From positions 4,556,501-4,620,500 of the forward strand of contig NZ_CP089391.1 in assembly GCF_027594865.1 (NCBI RefSeq): DNA of 64,000 bases. The letters are read 5' to 3'. This DNA is from Bradyrhizobium xenonodulans (GTDB lineage: Bacteria > Pseudomonadota > Alphaproteobacteria > Rhizobiales > Xanthobacteraceae). The notes beneath the pieces were generated by a model. That model had not been told where the DNA came from. It did no database searches and was given only the letters and a program-made list of their open reading frames with translations. Positions 55,316 through 64,000 of this stretch are shown here, one piece after another; the first letter of the stretch is position 1; every line of letters begins with the position of its first letter. The position numbers and the translations under genes are program-made.

Positions 55316-56143
55316 CTAGTCGTAAAACTCCGGCGCCATCTTCTGGCCGTCGCGCTGGGCCTTGTCGTGATTGATCCAGAGCTGCGCCTTCTCCTTGCCG
55401 AGCGTGTCGGCGATCTTCTGCATCGAGGCCGCGCTCATTTCCTTGTTGGCGTTCATGCTGGGGACACGGCGATTGTCCCAATTGTCCTTGAAGTGCACGG
55501 CGTCGCCGGACAGCACCACCGCGCCGGTCTTCGGCAGCTTCACCAGCAGCGACTGGTGCCCCGGCGTATGGCCGGGCGTCGACAGGATGGTCACGCTGCC
55601 GTCGCCGAACACGTCCTTGTCGCCCGTGAGCAGCTCGACCGGGTGCGAGGGCTTGAAGCGCGGCTCGTTGTTGGCGCCGGGCCAGTCATATTCGGCCTTC
55701 TGCACGTAAAGCATGGCCTGCGGGAACAGCTCGACATTGCCGGTGTGATCGGGGTGCGTGTGCGACACCGCCATCGCCGTGACGTCGTCGGGCTTGAGGC
55801 CGAGCTGCTCGAGCTGGCCGGCAAGCGTCTTCGGCCGCCGCCAGGTCACGGCCTTGGGGTCGGCCGGCGCAAGGCCATTCGGCATCGCGGCAACGGAATC
55901 GGCGATGCCGGTGTCCCACAGGAACCAGCCCTTGCTGTGCTTGATGAGATAGCAGCTGTCGACGAAGTCCATCGTCTTGCCTTCGTTCAGGCCGGGGGTC
56001 CAGCGCGAGATGTCGCCGGCGGTGCCCTCCCCGCAATTGAGGACGTAGAGTTTTTCGACGCCTGATTTTTCGGACTGCGCAACGGCCACCGGACCGGACA
56101 GAGCGAGCGTGACGATGGCGAGCGCGAGCTTGATCCTCGGCAT
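55316..56143 (-). CDS. Periplasmic metallo-beta-lactamase-fold hydrolase
   Basis: A 275-residue protein with signal peptide (MPRIKLALAIVTLALSGPVA, cut after VAQ). Zinc motif HTHPDHTGNV (HxHxDH) at about 125, then STPGHTPGHQSLL and LSGDAVHFKDNW. This is the lactonase-like branch; N-acyl-homoserine lactonases share it, but the natural substrate is not certain. The start at 56143 follows GGAGG. Confidence 0.85.
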   Translation of the reverse strand: MPRIKLALAIVTLALSGPVAVAQSEKSGVEKLYVLNCGEGTAGDISRWTPGLNEGKTMDFVDSCYLIKHSKGWFLWDTGIADSVAAMPNGLAPADPKAVTWRRPKTLAGQLEQLGLKPDDVTAMAVSHTHPDHTGNVELFPQAMLYVQKAEYDWPGANNEPRFKPSHPVELLTGDKDVFGDGSVTILSTPGHTPGHQSLLVKLPKTGAVVLSGDAVHFKDNWDNRRVPSMNANKEMSAASMQKIADTLGKEKAQLWINHDKAQRDGQKMAPEFYD

Positions 56144-56229
56144 TGGTTCCTCCTTGGCAGCGCGTTGCGCGGGCTGCGACCGAGGATCAACCCCGGCCGC
56201 GCCGCTGAATTCCACGTCCGTCGATCACG

Positions 56230-57198
56230 TCAATGCGGGCAGGTCTCGACCTCGACCGTGACGTGGCTCAGCCCCTTCAGCCCCGCAAGCCGCCGCTTGT
56301 AGGCGGCCGGCTGCTGGGGCGTATCGGAGACCACCGAGAGCAGTACGGCGCAATGGCCGGGGCCAACCTGCCACAGATGCAGATCGGTGACGCGGTCGTC
56401 GTCGACCTCCATGCGCGCGCGGATCACCCGCTCGAGCTTCTCGTCGGCGCGCACATCGAGCAGCACCGCGCCTGACGTCTTGACCAGGCCGAACGCCCAG
56501 CTCGCGATCACGGCGCTGCCGATCAGGCCGACCGCCGGATCGGCCCAGACCCAGCCCGAATTCATCGCCACCAGCAGTGCGCCGATCGCCAGCACGGAGG
56601 TTGCAGCATCGGCCATCACATGCACATAGGCCGCGCGAAGGTTGTTGTCGTGATGATGGTGGTGATGATGATCGTGGTCGTGGTCATGATCGTCGTGCGC
56701 ATGGCTGTGGCCGTGATCGTGCCCGTGAAGATGGTGATCGTGGCTGTCGCGCAGCAGCCACGCGCTGGCGAGGTTGACGCAGAGGCCAAGGGCTGCGACC
56801 GCAATCGCCTCGCCATAGACGATCGGCACCGGCGTGATCAGCCGCAGCACGCTCTCATAGGCGATCTCGACCGCGATCAGGCCCAGAATGATCGCGCTGG
56901 AGAAAGCGGCGAGATCGCCGAACTTGCCGGTGCCGAAGGTGAAATGCGCATTCCCGAGGTGCCGGCGCGCAAAACGGTAGGCGAAGGCGGCAATGCCGAG
57001 CGCCGCCGCATGCGTGCCCATGTGCCAGCCGTCGGCCAGCAGCGCCATCGAGCCGAACAGCGAACCGGCGACGATTTCGCCGACCATCATGACCAGCGTC
57101 AGGACGACCACGAACCAGGTGCGCCGCTCGTTCTCGTCGTGCTTGTCGCCGAGGAAGGCGTGATCGTGGGTCCACTGGTCAAGGGAGTGGGAATGCAT
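56230..57198 (-). CDS. dmeF: Cation diffusion facilitator, DmeF-like
   Basis: A 322-residue CDF metal exporter with six helices. Metal-site segments are ALLADGWHMGTHAAALGIAA and YVHVMADAATSVLAIGALLV. A His/Asp-rich cytoplasmic loop (about residues 150-185, over 20 histidines) binds metals and marks the DmeF (Co/Ni) group. The ATG at 57198 follows GGAGA. DmeF in rhizobia is Co/Ni responsive; no regulator gene is adjacent here. Confidence 0.9.
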   Translation of the reverse strand: MHSHSLDQWTHDHAFLGDKHDENERRTWFVVVLTLVMMVGEIVAGSLFGSMALLADGWHMGTHAAALGIAAFAYRFARRHLGNAHFTFGTGKFGDLAAFSSAIILGLIAVEIAYESVLRLITPVPIVYGEAIAVAALGLCVNLASAWLLRDSHDHHLHGHDHGHSHAHDDHDHDHDHHHHHHHDNNLRAAYVHVMADAATSVLAIGALLVAMNSGWVWADPAVGLIGSAVIASWAFGLVKTSGAVLLDVRADEKLERVIRARMEVDDDRVTDLHLWQVGPGHCAVLLSVVSDTPQQPAAYKRRLAGLKGLSHVTVEVETCPH

Positions 57199-57392
57199 CG
57201 AATTTCTCCGGAATCTCACGTCGGTCAGCAATATAGACCGGGCGGCGAAAACTTTCTAAGCCCCAATCGCCCGACGGATTGACAGTTCCGCCTGGTTTCG
57301 CTGTAATCAGCGCCATGGGGATTTGAGCGATCTCCCCACGAGGCGACATGCCCAAGTATCGCGTCCCGTTCGGTTATTGCGAGGACGCAATC

Positions 57393-58211
57393 ATGTCTAC
57401 TTTCACGACGATATCCAATGACAAGCTGGCACGGCTGATCGGCACGGCGAACGGCCCTGCCCTGATCGATGTGCGCACCGAGGAGGATTTTGCCGCCGAC
57501 CGGCGGTTGATCCCCGGCTCGATCAAGCTCAGCCACGACAACGTGACGGACTGGGGCGGCGATTTCGCCGGCCGCCGGGCCGTCGTCTTGTGCTTCCGCG
57601 GCGAGAAGCTCGCGCAGGGCACGGCGGCCTGGCTCCGCCAGCTCGGCGTCGAGGCCGAGACGCTGGAGGGCGGCTTCGAGGGCTGGAAGGCGGCCAAGCT
57701 GCCGCTGGTCGACGCCCGCAAGCTGCCGCCGCGCGACGCCAAGGGACGCACCGTCTGGGTCACGCGGGCGCGGCCGAAGGTCGACCGCATCGCCTGCCCC
57801 TGGCTGATCCGCCGCTTCGTCGATCCCAACGCGGTGTTCCTGTATGTGGCGCCATCCGAGGTGGTCGCGGTCGGCGAGCGGTTCAATGCCGCACCGTTCG
57901 ACATCGAGAACGTGTTCTGGAGCCACCGCGGCGAGCTCTGCACCTTCGACGTGATGATCGAGGAGTTCGGCATTGCCACGCCGCCGCTGCTCCGGCTCGC
58001 GACGCTGGTGCGCGGCGCCGACACCGCGCGGCCCGACCTCGCGCCGGAGGCCCCCGGCCTGCTCGCAGCGTCGCTCGGGCTGTCGCGCATGTATGACGAC
58101 GACCTCGCGCAGCTCGAGGCCGGCATGACGCTCTACGACGCCTTCTACCGCTGGTGCCGCGACGCCACCGGCGAAACCCACAACTGGCCGACCAACAAGG
58201 TGAAGGCGTAA
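57393..58211 (+). CDS. chrB: Rhodanese-ChrB fusion, chromate resistance
   Basis: A 272-residue protein (276-287 with an upstream ATG at 57348). The N-terminal rhodanese domain reads LARLIGTANGPALIDVRTEE and has active-site CFRGEK (Cys near residue 68). The C-terminal ChrB domain reads VWVTRARPKVDRIACPWLIR, then RFVDPNAVFLYVAPSEV and FDVMIEEFG. ChrB proteins aid chromate resistance, often as regulators of chrA, which follows with stop-start overlap (TAATG). Both ATG starts have GAGG upstream. Confidence 0.85.
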   Translation: MSTFTTISNDKLARLIGTANGPALIDVRTEEDFAADRRLIPGSIKLSHDNVTDWGGDFAGRRAVVLCFRGEKLAQGTAAWLRQLGVEAETLEGGFEGWKAAKLPLVDARKLPPRDAKGRTVWVTRARPKVDRIACPWLIRRFVDPNAVFLYVAPSEVVAVGERFNAAPFDIENVFWSHRGELCTFDVMIEEFGIATPPLLRLATLVRGADTARPDLAPEAPGLLAASLGLSRMYDDDLAQLEAGMTLYDAFYRWCRDATGETHNWPTNKVKA

Positions 58212-59596
58212 TGGACACCCGGAATGTTCAAGCAGGAGCTGATGCCGGTCACGGCATCAGCTTCGGCGAAGCCTTTCGCGTCTGGCTCCGCGTCGCCTGC
58301 TTGAGCTTTGGCGGGCCCGCGGGCCAGATCGCGGTGATGCACCGCATCCTGGTCGAGGAGAAGAGGTGGATCTCCGAAGGCCGTTTCCTGCATGCGCTGA
58401 ACTATTGCATGCTGCTGCCGGGGCCGGAGGCGCAGCAGCTCGCGACCTATGTGGGCTGGCTGATGCATCGCACCGCCGGCGGGCTGATGGCGGGCGGGCT
58501 GTTCGTCCTGCCCGGCATCATCGCCATCATGGGCCTGAGCTACATCTACGCGGCTTTCGGCAATGTCAGCTTCGTCGAGGCGCTGTTCTTCGGCCTCAAG
58601 GCCGCCGTGCTCGCCATCGTGGTCGAGGCCGTGGTCCGCGTCGGCAAGCGCGCGCTGAAGAATCGCATCATGATCGCGCTCGCCGCCATCGCCTTCGTCG
58701 CGATCTTCTTCTTCGCGGTTCCCTTCCCAATCATCATCATCGCCGCCGGCATCATCGGTTATGCTGGCGCGCGCAGCGGCCGTCCGGAATTCGCGCCAGC
58801 CGGCCACGGCGATGGCGGCAGCACCGCCGCGATCGACAGCATGCTGGGCGAAGCCGTGCCCGAGCATGTCCGCCCGAACACCGCCCGCGCGATCCGCGTC
58901 GGCGCGCTGTGGCTCGCGCTCTGGCTGGTGCCCGTGAGCGCGCTGCTCCTGATCCTCGGCCAGGCCAGCGTGTTCAGCCAGATCGCGCTGTTCTTCTCGA
59001 AGATGGCGCTGGTCACCTTCGGCGGCGCCTATGCCGTGCTGGCTTATGTCGCCCAGCAGGCGGTCGAGCATTATCACTGGCTGAAGCCGCACGAGATGCT
59101 CGACGGCCTCGGCATGGCCGAGACCACCCCGGGCCCGCTGATCATGGTGCTGCAGTTCGTGGGCTTCATGGCTGCCTACCGCGACCCGAGCGGCCTGTCG
59201 CCCATGCTGGCGGCCACGCTGGGCGGACTGCTCGCGACCTGGGTCACCTTCACGCCATGCTTCCTCTGGATCTTCGTCGGCGCCCCCTATATCGAGCGCC
59301 TGCGCGGCAACACGGGCCTCGCCGGCGCGCTCAGCGCGATCACTGCCGCCGTCGTCGGCGTGATCCTCAACCTCTCGATCTGGTTCGCGCTGCACACGCT
59401 GTTCCGCGAGACCGTGCCGGTGCATGCGTTTCCGCTGAACTTCGACATGCCGGTGCTGACCAGCGTCGATATCCCCGCGCTGCTGCTGTCGATCGCCGCC
59501 GCCACCGCGATCTTCCGCTTCAAGCTGGGGATGCTGACAGTGCTGGCGGGAAGCTGCGCGGCGGGCGTGGCGCTGCGGATGGCGGGAGTGATTTAG
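58211..59596 (+). CDS. chrA: Chromate efflux transporter ChrA
   Basis: A 461-residue bidomain CHR transporter. The first half has VACLSFGGPAGQIAVMHRIL and NYCMLLPGPEAQQLATYVGW; the second repeats the pattern with KMALVTFGGAYAVLAYVAQQ and GLGMAETTPGPLIMVLQFVG. It exports chromate. About ten helices. The 258 bp after it (59597-59854) show no gene. Confidence 0.93.
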   Translation: MDTRNVQAGADAGHGISFGEAFRVWLRVACLSFGGPAGQIAVMHRILVEEKRWISEGRFLHALNYCMLLPGPEAQQLATYVGWLMHRTAGGLMAGGLFVLPGIIAIMGLSYIYAAFGNVSFVEALFFGLKAAVLAIVVEAVVRVGKRALKNRIMIALAAIAFVAIFFFAVPFPIIIIAAGIIGYAGARSGRPEFAPAGHGDGGSTAAIDSMLGEAVPEHVRPNTARAIRVGALWLALWLVPVSALLLILGQASVFSQIALFFSKMALVTFGGAYAVLAYVAQQAVEHYHWLKPHEMLDGLGMAETTPGPLIMVLQFVGFMAAYRDPSGLSPMLAATLGGLLATWVTFTPCFLWIFVGAPYIERLRGNTGLAGALSAITAAVVGVILNLSIWFALHTLFRETVPVHAFPLNFDMPVLTSVDIPALLLSIAAATAIFRFKLGMLTVLAGSCAAGVALRMAGVI

Positions 59597-59854
59597 GGCG
59601 TGCACTCACGGTTCGTCGCATTCCGTTTGCCATCGGGATGGCGACGTTGATGCCGACGGCCGCTGCATGGCGACCTTGGCCTGGAGCGGAAGCGGTAGAT
59701 AGGTCCTTTAGATGGTGAGAACTTGCCTTGGGGCCATGAGGCTGCCGGGGCCACGACGTCGATTTGAAGTGCGTAGGATTGGTTGAGCCCTTGCGAAACC
59801 CATCTGCCCTGTTAGCGGAGCTGCGGGCTTGATATTTATGACGGGAGGATCGGC

Positions 59855-60346
59855 ATGGCATGCCGCGGGGTATTTTTTGCAATCACCCCGGGGCAGGCGA
59901 ATGCGCTGCTCGCTGCAGATGACGACGACAGCATCATGGCGCTTATCGAGGCTATCGAGGAAACGTGGGACGAGGACAATCTGGCCGAATGCGACAAGGC
60001 TTGGGATGCGATGCATCGCTGCCTCACAGATGGTCGGCTAGAATATGGGAAGGGCGCCGATCCGCTCAATCATTGCATTCTCGGGCCGCGACAACTCCAT
60101 CAGGGCGAGGCCTACATCGTTTCGCTGACATCAGACGAAAAGGTCCGGGAGGTGGCTGCCGCGCTTAAGGACGTCACTGAGGAGTGGTTTCGGCAGCAGT
60201 ACCGTACGATTGTTCCAAAGGACTATGCGCCCGAGTATGGCGAACAAGACCTGGCTTATACCTGGGATTGGTTCAAGGGCGTGCGGGAGCTCTACGCGAA
60301 GGCTGCGGATCGCGGCCGTGCGGTTGTTTTCACCGTGGATCAGTAA
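59855..60346 (+). CDS. DUF1877-like protein
   Basis: A 163-residue acidic soluble protein with the DUF1877 pattern: CRGVFFAITPGQANALLAAD, NLAECDKAWDAMHRCLTDGR, LNHCILGPRQLHQGEAYIVS and LAYTWDWFKGVRELYAKAAD. Function unknown. GGGAGGA precedes the start. A partial repeat (copy C) follows. Confidence 0.8.
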   Translation: MACRGVFFAITPGQANALLAADDDDSIMALIEAIEETWDEDNLAECDKAWDAMHRCLTDGRLEYGKGADPLNHCILGPRQLHQGEAYIVSLTSDEKVREVAAALKDVTEEWFRQQYRTIVPKDYAPEYGEQDLAYTWDWFKGVRELYAKAADRGRAVVFTVDQ

Positions 60347-60393
60347 AAGGAAGATCCAGCGAATTTTCCATCGATCGATTTCGCGCGCCTCTA

Positions 60394-60464
60394 CTCCGAG
60401 ACGGCGTGATTGAGAAGAGAGGCCGCGGCGTACTGGATGCCCCGGTCGAGCCGGGGCATGACAC
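60394..60464. repeat. Intergenic palindromic repeat, copy C (partial)
   Basis: Only the right half of the repeat is kept: the CTCCGAGAC linker, GAGGCCGCGGCGTACTGGAT and the hairpin GCCCCGG/CCGGGGC with TCGAG in the loop (60439-60458). The left hairpin is missing. It separates the convergent DUF1877 and GMC genes. Confidence 0.65.
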
Positions 60465-60477
60465 CGTCCTTGTCGCG

Positions 60478-62022
60478 CTATCGCATCATCATCCGCGCGA
60501 TCGCTTCCCCGATCACCACCGTCGTGAAATGCGTGTTGGCGCGGCAATCGGACGGCATGATCGAGGCGTCGGCGACGCGCAAGCCGGAGATACCCTTCAC
60601 GGTGCCATCGGGATTGACCACGCCATCGGCGTCATTGACGCCACTCATGCGGCAGCTCCCGGCGGCATGCTGGATGTCGCCGGTCTCACGCCGCAGCACC
60701 GCGTCGAGCTCGTGATCCGGCAATGCTGCCGCCTTCGGCAACGTCAGGTCGGTGTCGGCAAGCCTGATCCAATCGGCAATGCCTGAAAGCGCCGGCTGGG
60801 AGGTGATTACGGCGAGCCACTTCACCGCATCCATCATGCGCAGCATGTCGCGGGGATCGGCCAGCATGTTCTCCTCGACGACGGGATCGATCGCGGGATC
60901 GGCCGAGGCCAATTTGAGCGTTCCACGCGAATACGCGTTGAACAGCCCGGCACCGATGGCCCCGGGCGCGCCGATGCCGCGGTGATTGAAGGCGATCAGA
61001 ATCATGTCGCGCTTGCCGCCGTCGGCGAGGCCGGACGAATAGGTCACGCAGCAATTGGTGTGACGGGTGTCGGGATCGGTCGGCCGCAGATCTTCGTGAA
61101 GCTGGATCGTGGCGCGAAACAGCGGATGGTCGAAGAAGTGGCGCCCCACAGGTAGATCGCGCTGGACCGCGATCCCCATCGCCTTCAACTCATCCGCAGG
61201 TCCAATGCCCGAGCGCAGCAGGATCGCCGGGCTGTGGATGGCGCCGGCGCACAGCACGATCTGACGCGCGCTGATCTCGTGGGTGCCCTGCCCTTCGATG
61301 TGAACACGAAGGCCGGTCGCCCTTCCGTCGCTGATCAGCACGCGATCGACCAGCGCACGCCCGCGAATTTCCAGATTGGCGCGGCCGCGCGCGGGCTCCA
61401 GATAGCCCTCATTGGTGGTGATGCGGCGGCTGTCGCGGCTGTTGATGGGATAGCAGGCGACGCCCTCGCCGTCCGCGCCGTTGACGTCGGCACACCAGGG
61501 ATAGCCGCTCGCCAGCGCGGCATCGCGCAAGCCCCGATCGATCGGGCCCCATTTCTCCGGCGGTGCGCGATAGACCGGCAACGGCCCGCCGCGGCCGTGG
61601 CCGTCAGCGTCGCCGAATTCCAGATCGTCCTCGATTATCGAGAACAGCGGCATCACCTCCCTGGCCGACCAGCCGGTGCAGCCGGTGGCGGCCCACTCGT
61701 CGAAGGCATCCGCAACGCCGCGGATCGCGATCTGGCCGTTCATCATCGACGATCCGCCGAGCCCCTTGCCGCGCCAGTAAAAGCGCGGCTCCTGCCCCGC
61801 CACCCGGCGCGTCAGAAGATCAGGCCATTGCCATTTCTCCTGATACTCGCGCTTGTGGATGATCGGGATCGGGTTCGGCGTCCTCACTTCCCAGGGCGCC
61901 TCATCGGCGCGCCAGTCGAGACCGGCTTCGAGCAGCAGCACGCGGCGTGCGGGATCCTCGGAGAGCCTTGCGGCCACAGCGGCGCCGGCGGAGCCGCCGC
62001 CGACAACAATGACATCGTACAT
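60478..62022 (-). CDS. GMC-family FAD oxidoreductase
   Basis: A 514-residue flavoenzyme. The dinucleotide fold starts VIVVGGGSAGAAVAARLSED. The GMC signature-like segment is WRGKGLGGSSMMNGQIAIRG, then VLCAGAIHSPAILLRSGIGP (second signature) and the C-terminal GLRVADASIMPSDCRANTHF. Members oxidise alcohols such as choline or long-chain alcohols; the substrate is unknown. No betaine genes are nearby. Confidence 0.9.
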   Translation of the reverse strand: MYDVIVVGGGSAGAAVAARLSEDPARRVLLLEAGLDWRADEAPWEVRTPNPIPIIHKREYQEKWQWPDLLTRRVAGQEPRFYWRGKGLGGSSMMNGQIAIRGVADAFDEWAATGCTGWSAREVMPLFSIIEDDLEFGDADGHGRGGPLPVYRAPPEKWGPIDRGLRDAALASGYPWCADVNGADGEGVACYPINSRDSRRITTNEGYLEPARGRANLEIRGRALVDRVLISDGRATGLRVHIEGQGTHEISARQIVLCAGAIHSPAILLRSGIGPADELKAMGIAVQRDLPVGRHFFDHPLFRATIQLHEDLRPTDPDTRHTNCCVTYSSGLADGGKRDMILIAFNHRGIGAPGAIGAGLFNAYSRGTLKLASADPAIDPVVEENMLADPRDMLRMMDAVKWLAVITSQPALSGIADWIRLADTDLTLPKAAALPDHELDAVLRRETGDIQHAAGSCRMSGVNDADGVVNPDGTVKGISGLRVADASIMPSDCRANTHFTTVVIGEAIARMMMR

Positions 62023-62146
62023 CGCGTTATTTCTCGACCTTCAAGAAACCCGGGATGTCGGATGATATCAGTAGGAAGTCATTTGGACAGTGGCGCTTTC
62101 GCCGCGCGTCATGACGAGGGGGACATAGGTGCGCGCTCAATCGCGC

Positions 62147-62268
62147 TGTCATCGCCCGGCTCGACCGGGCGATCCAGTACTCCGAGACAGCTGTGGTTGA
62201 ATCGATAGGTCGCGGCGTACTGGATGCCCCGCCCCCGTGCGCAATTGCGCACTAGGCGGGGCATGACA
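62147..62268. repeat. Intergenic palindromic repeat, copy D
   Basis: A full copy of the two-hairpin element: left CGCCCGG-CTCGA-CCGGGCG, linker with ATCGATAGG, right GCCCCGC...GCGGGGC. Here the right loop, not the left, holds GTGCGCAATTGCGCAC (62237-62252). It lies between the GMC gene and parC. Confidence 0.75.
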
Positions 62269-62291
62269 CCAATGTTGCGGCAGTCGCGCCC

Positions 62292-64000
62292 CTACCCGAT
62301 CACCCGGCCGAACTTGTTCGACTTCGGGAAACCCTTCGGCGGCAGGCGGCCGGCGTCGGCGCGGGTGCCTTGCCACTCCGCGAGCTCCTTCATGGTCGCG
62401 GAGAATTCGCGGCCCGCGGAGTCCCGCCAGGTCAGGCCCGCCTTGGCCTCGAACACGGCAATGTCCGAGAGGCCGCCGTCCTTGTACTTCTGGAGGCGGA
62501 CGCCGCGGCCGCGGGCCATCTCCGGCACCTGGTCGAGCGGGAAGACCAGCATCTTGCGGTTCTCGCCGATGACTGCGACGGTGTCGCCTGTAACCTCGGT
62601 GATCGCGCGCGCCTCGTTGGGCATGTCGACGTTGAGGACCTGCTTGCCCTTCTTGGTGGTGCCGACGCAATCGTCCTCGTTGACGACAAAGCCCTGGCCC
62701 TCGTGGCTCGCGACCAGGAATTTGCGTCCGCCCTTGTTGACGAACAGCGCGACGGGCGCGGCCTCCTGCTCGAGATCGATGAACAGGCGGATCGGCTCGC
62801 CGTGGCCGCGGCCGCCCGGCAGTTTTGCGACATCGAGCGAGTAGAATTTGCCGTTGGTGGCAAACAGCAGCAGCTTCGACGTCGTTTCCGCGAAGAACGC
62901 AAAACCGAGCTTGTCGTCCTGCTTGAAGGCGAGGCCCGAGAGATCCTCGACATGGCCCTTCATGGTGCGGATCCAGCCCTTGTCGGAGACCACGACCGTC
63001 ACCGGCTCGCGCTCGACGAGAGCTTCCTCCATCGCGGCGAGATCGTGCTCGGGCGCGTCGGCAAAGGTGGTGCGGCGCTTGCCGAGCGGCGTCTTCGGTC
63101 CGAACATGTCGCGGACCTTGCCGACCTGCTCGCCGACCTTCTTCCACTGCTCGGGCTCCGAGGCGAGCACCGCGTTGATGCCCTTGAGCTCGGCACGGAG
63201 GTTCTTGTCCTCGGTGCGGATCTCCATTTCCTCGAGCTTGCGCAAGCTCCGGAGACGCATGTTGAGGATGGCTTCAGCCTGCACCTCGGTGAGCTTGAAC
63301 TCCTTCATCAACGCCGGCTTCGGCTCGTCCTCGTTGCGAATGATCCTGATCACCTCGTCGATGTTCAGATAGGCGATCAGGAAGCCGCCGAGGACTTCCA
63401 GCCGGTGCTCGATCTGCGCCTTGCGGTAGTTGCTCCGGCGGATCAGGACGTCGCGCAGATGGTCGAGCCATTCGCGCAGGCACTCCGCCAGCCCCACCAC
63501 CTTGGGGATGCGGCCCTTGATCAGCACGTTGAGGTTCAGCGGAATCTTGTTCTCGAGCTCGGTCAGCCGGAACAGCGATTCCATCATCAGCGCGGGATCG
63601 ACGTTCTTCGATTTCGGCTCGATCACGATGCGGACGTCTTCGGCCGACTCGTCCCTGATGTCGCCGACCAGCGGCAGCTTCTTCTGGTCCAGCAGCTCGG
63701 CGACCTTCTCGATCAGACGCGACTTCTGCACCAGGAAGGGGATCTCGGTGACGACCACGACCCAGGCGCCTCGCGCGCCCTCCTCCTGCTCCCACCTGGC
63801 GCGGACGCGGAATGAGCCGCGACCGGTGGTGTAGGCTTCGGCGATCGCCTGCTTGGAATCGACGCAGATGCCCCCGGTCGGGAAATCCGGACCCTTCACC
63901 CACTTCAGCAGCGCCCTGGATTTGGCGTCGGGCTTCTCGATCAGATGCAGCGCGGCGTCGCAGAGCTCGGCGGCGTTGTGCGGCGGGATCGAGGTCGCCA
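62292..64000 (-). CDS. parC: DNA topoisomerase IV subunit A, C-terminal part
   Basis: The last 569 residues of ParC, which unlinks daughter chromosomes together with ParE. The part in the window starts in the breakage-reunion domain ([20 protein letters not shown], then [20 protein letters not shown]) and goes on to the C-terminal beta-pinwheel ([20 protein letters not shown] and [20 protein letters not shown]). It lacks the GyrA box QRRGGRG, so it is ParC and not GyrA. The catalytic Tyr and start lie beyond the window edge. Confidence 0.93.
   Translation of the reverse strand, partial: ATSIPPHNAAELCDAALHLIEKPDAKSRALLKWVKGPDFPTGGICVDSKQAIAEAYTTGRGSFRVRARWEQEEGARGAWVVVVTEIPFLVQKSRLIEKVAELLDQKKLPLVGDIRDESAEDVRIVIEPKSKNVDPALMMESLFRLTELENKIPLNLNVLIKGRIPKVVGLAECLREWLDHLRDVLIRRSNYRKAQIEHRLEVLGGFLIAYLNIDEVIRIIRNEDEPKPALMKEFKLTEVQAEAILNMRLRSLRKLEEMEIRTEDKNLRAELKGINAVLASEPEQWKKVGEQVGKVRDMFGPKTPLGKRRTTFADAPEHDLAAMEEALVEREPVTVVVSDKGWIRTMKGHVEDLSGLAFKQDDKLGFAFFAETTSKLLLFATNGKFYSLDVAKLPGGRGHGEPIRLFIDLEQEAAPVALFVNKGGRKFLVASHEGQGFVVNEDDCVGTTKKGKQVLNVDMPNEARAITEVTGDTVAVIGENRKMLVFPLDQVPEMARGRGVRLQKYKDGGLSDIAVFEAKAGLTWRDSAGREFSATMKELAEWQGTRADAGRLPPKGFPKSNKFGRVIG

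Noticed and set aside
58366..59718. A 450-codon plus-strand frame inside chrA
   Set aside because: Arg-rich shadow in another frame of the clear ChrA gene.

Overview
The window is high-GC alphaproteobacterial chromosome, most likely Bradyrhizobium or a close relative. The signs are a classic Rhizobiales core gene order (yceD-plsX-fabH-ihfA-merR; glyA-nrdR-ribD-ribE-ribH-nusB-thiL), a Mg-type hemB without zinc cysteines, an LdtR-type MarR regulator, and dispersed intergenic palindromic repeats. Genus is inference; no marker gene settles it.

Bases 1 to about 27,580 are the right-hand part of a tailed-phage prophage inserted at the 3' end of a tRNA-Pro(GGG) gene (27584-27661, minus strand). The left end lies outside the window, so later tail genes and any lysis genes are not seen. 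On the minus strand, right to left, are an early operon starting at 22335 (small proteins, a GapR-like protein, HNH endonuclease, an MT-A70 methyltransferase fusion, HD phosphohydrolase), a replication-type winged-helix protein that contains an iteron array in its own gene, and a NusG-like protein. After a structured region and a rho-independent terminator comes the late operon: ParB/methyltransferase, small and large terminase, two secreted proteins, a DUF6148 protein, portal, S49 protease, scaffold-like protein, capsid cement, Mu gpT-type capsid, connector and tail genes. On the plus strand are the S24-type repressor, flanked by five copies of one operator, two unknown genes, an excisionase-like protein and the integrase. 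Between the integrase and the tRNA lies a lower-GC minus-strand cassette (MltR-like protein; three overlapping genes that include an HTH regulator) that looks like lysogenic-conversion cargo.

Bases 27.7-64 kb are host chromosome. They hold lipid synthesis (plsX, fabH), IHF alpha, a cytochrome bc1 assembly chaperone, a BamE-like lipoprotein, a solute-binding receptor, a MerR regulator beside a carboxymuconolactone-decarboxylase-like gene broken by an in-frame amber codon, H+-pyrophosphatase, thiamine/riboflavin/one-carbon genes, hemB, RDD, aminoacyltransferase, mntH, two MFS transporters, a class III cyclase, an EamA transporter, a metallo-beta-lactamase-fold hydrolase, a cation efflux protein, a rhodanese-ChrB/ChrA chromate pair, DUF1877, a GMC oxidoreductase and the C-terminal part of parC.

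The most notable unexplained structures are the NusG-like gene followed by nested hairpins and a terminator before the late operon; the four palindromic iterons inside the replication gene; hairpins just downstream of three successive head genes; and a 16-bp palindrome that sits in different hairpin loops of two copies of the same host repeat.
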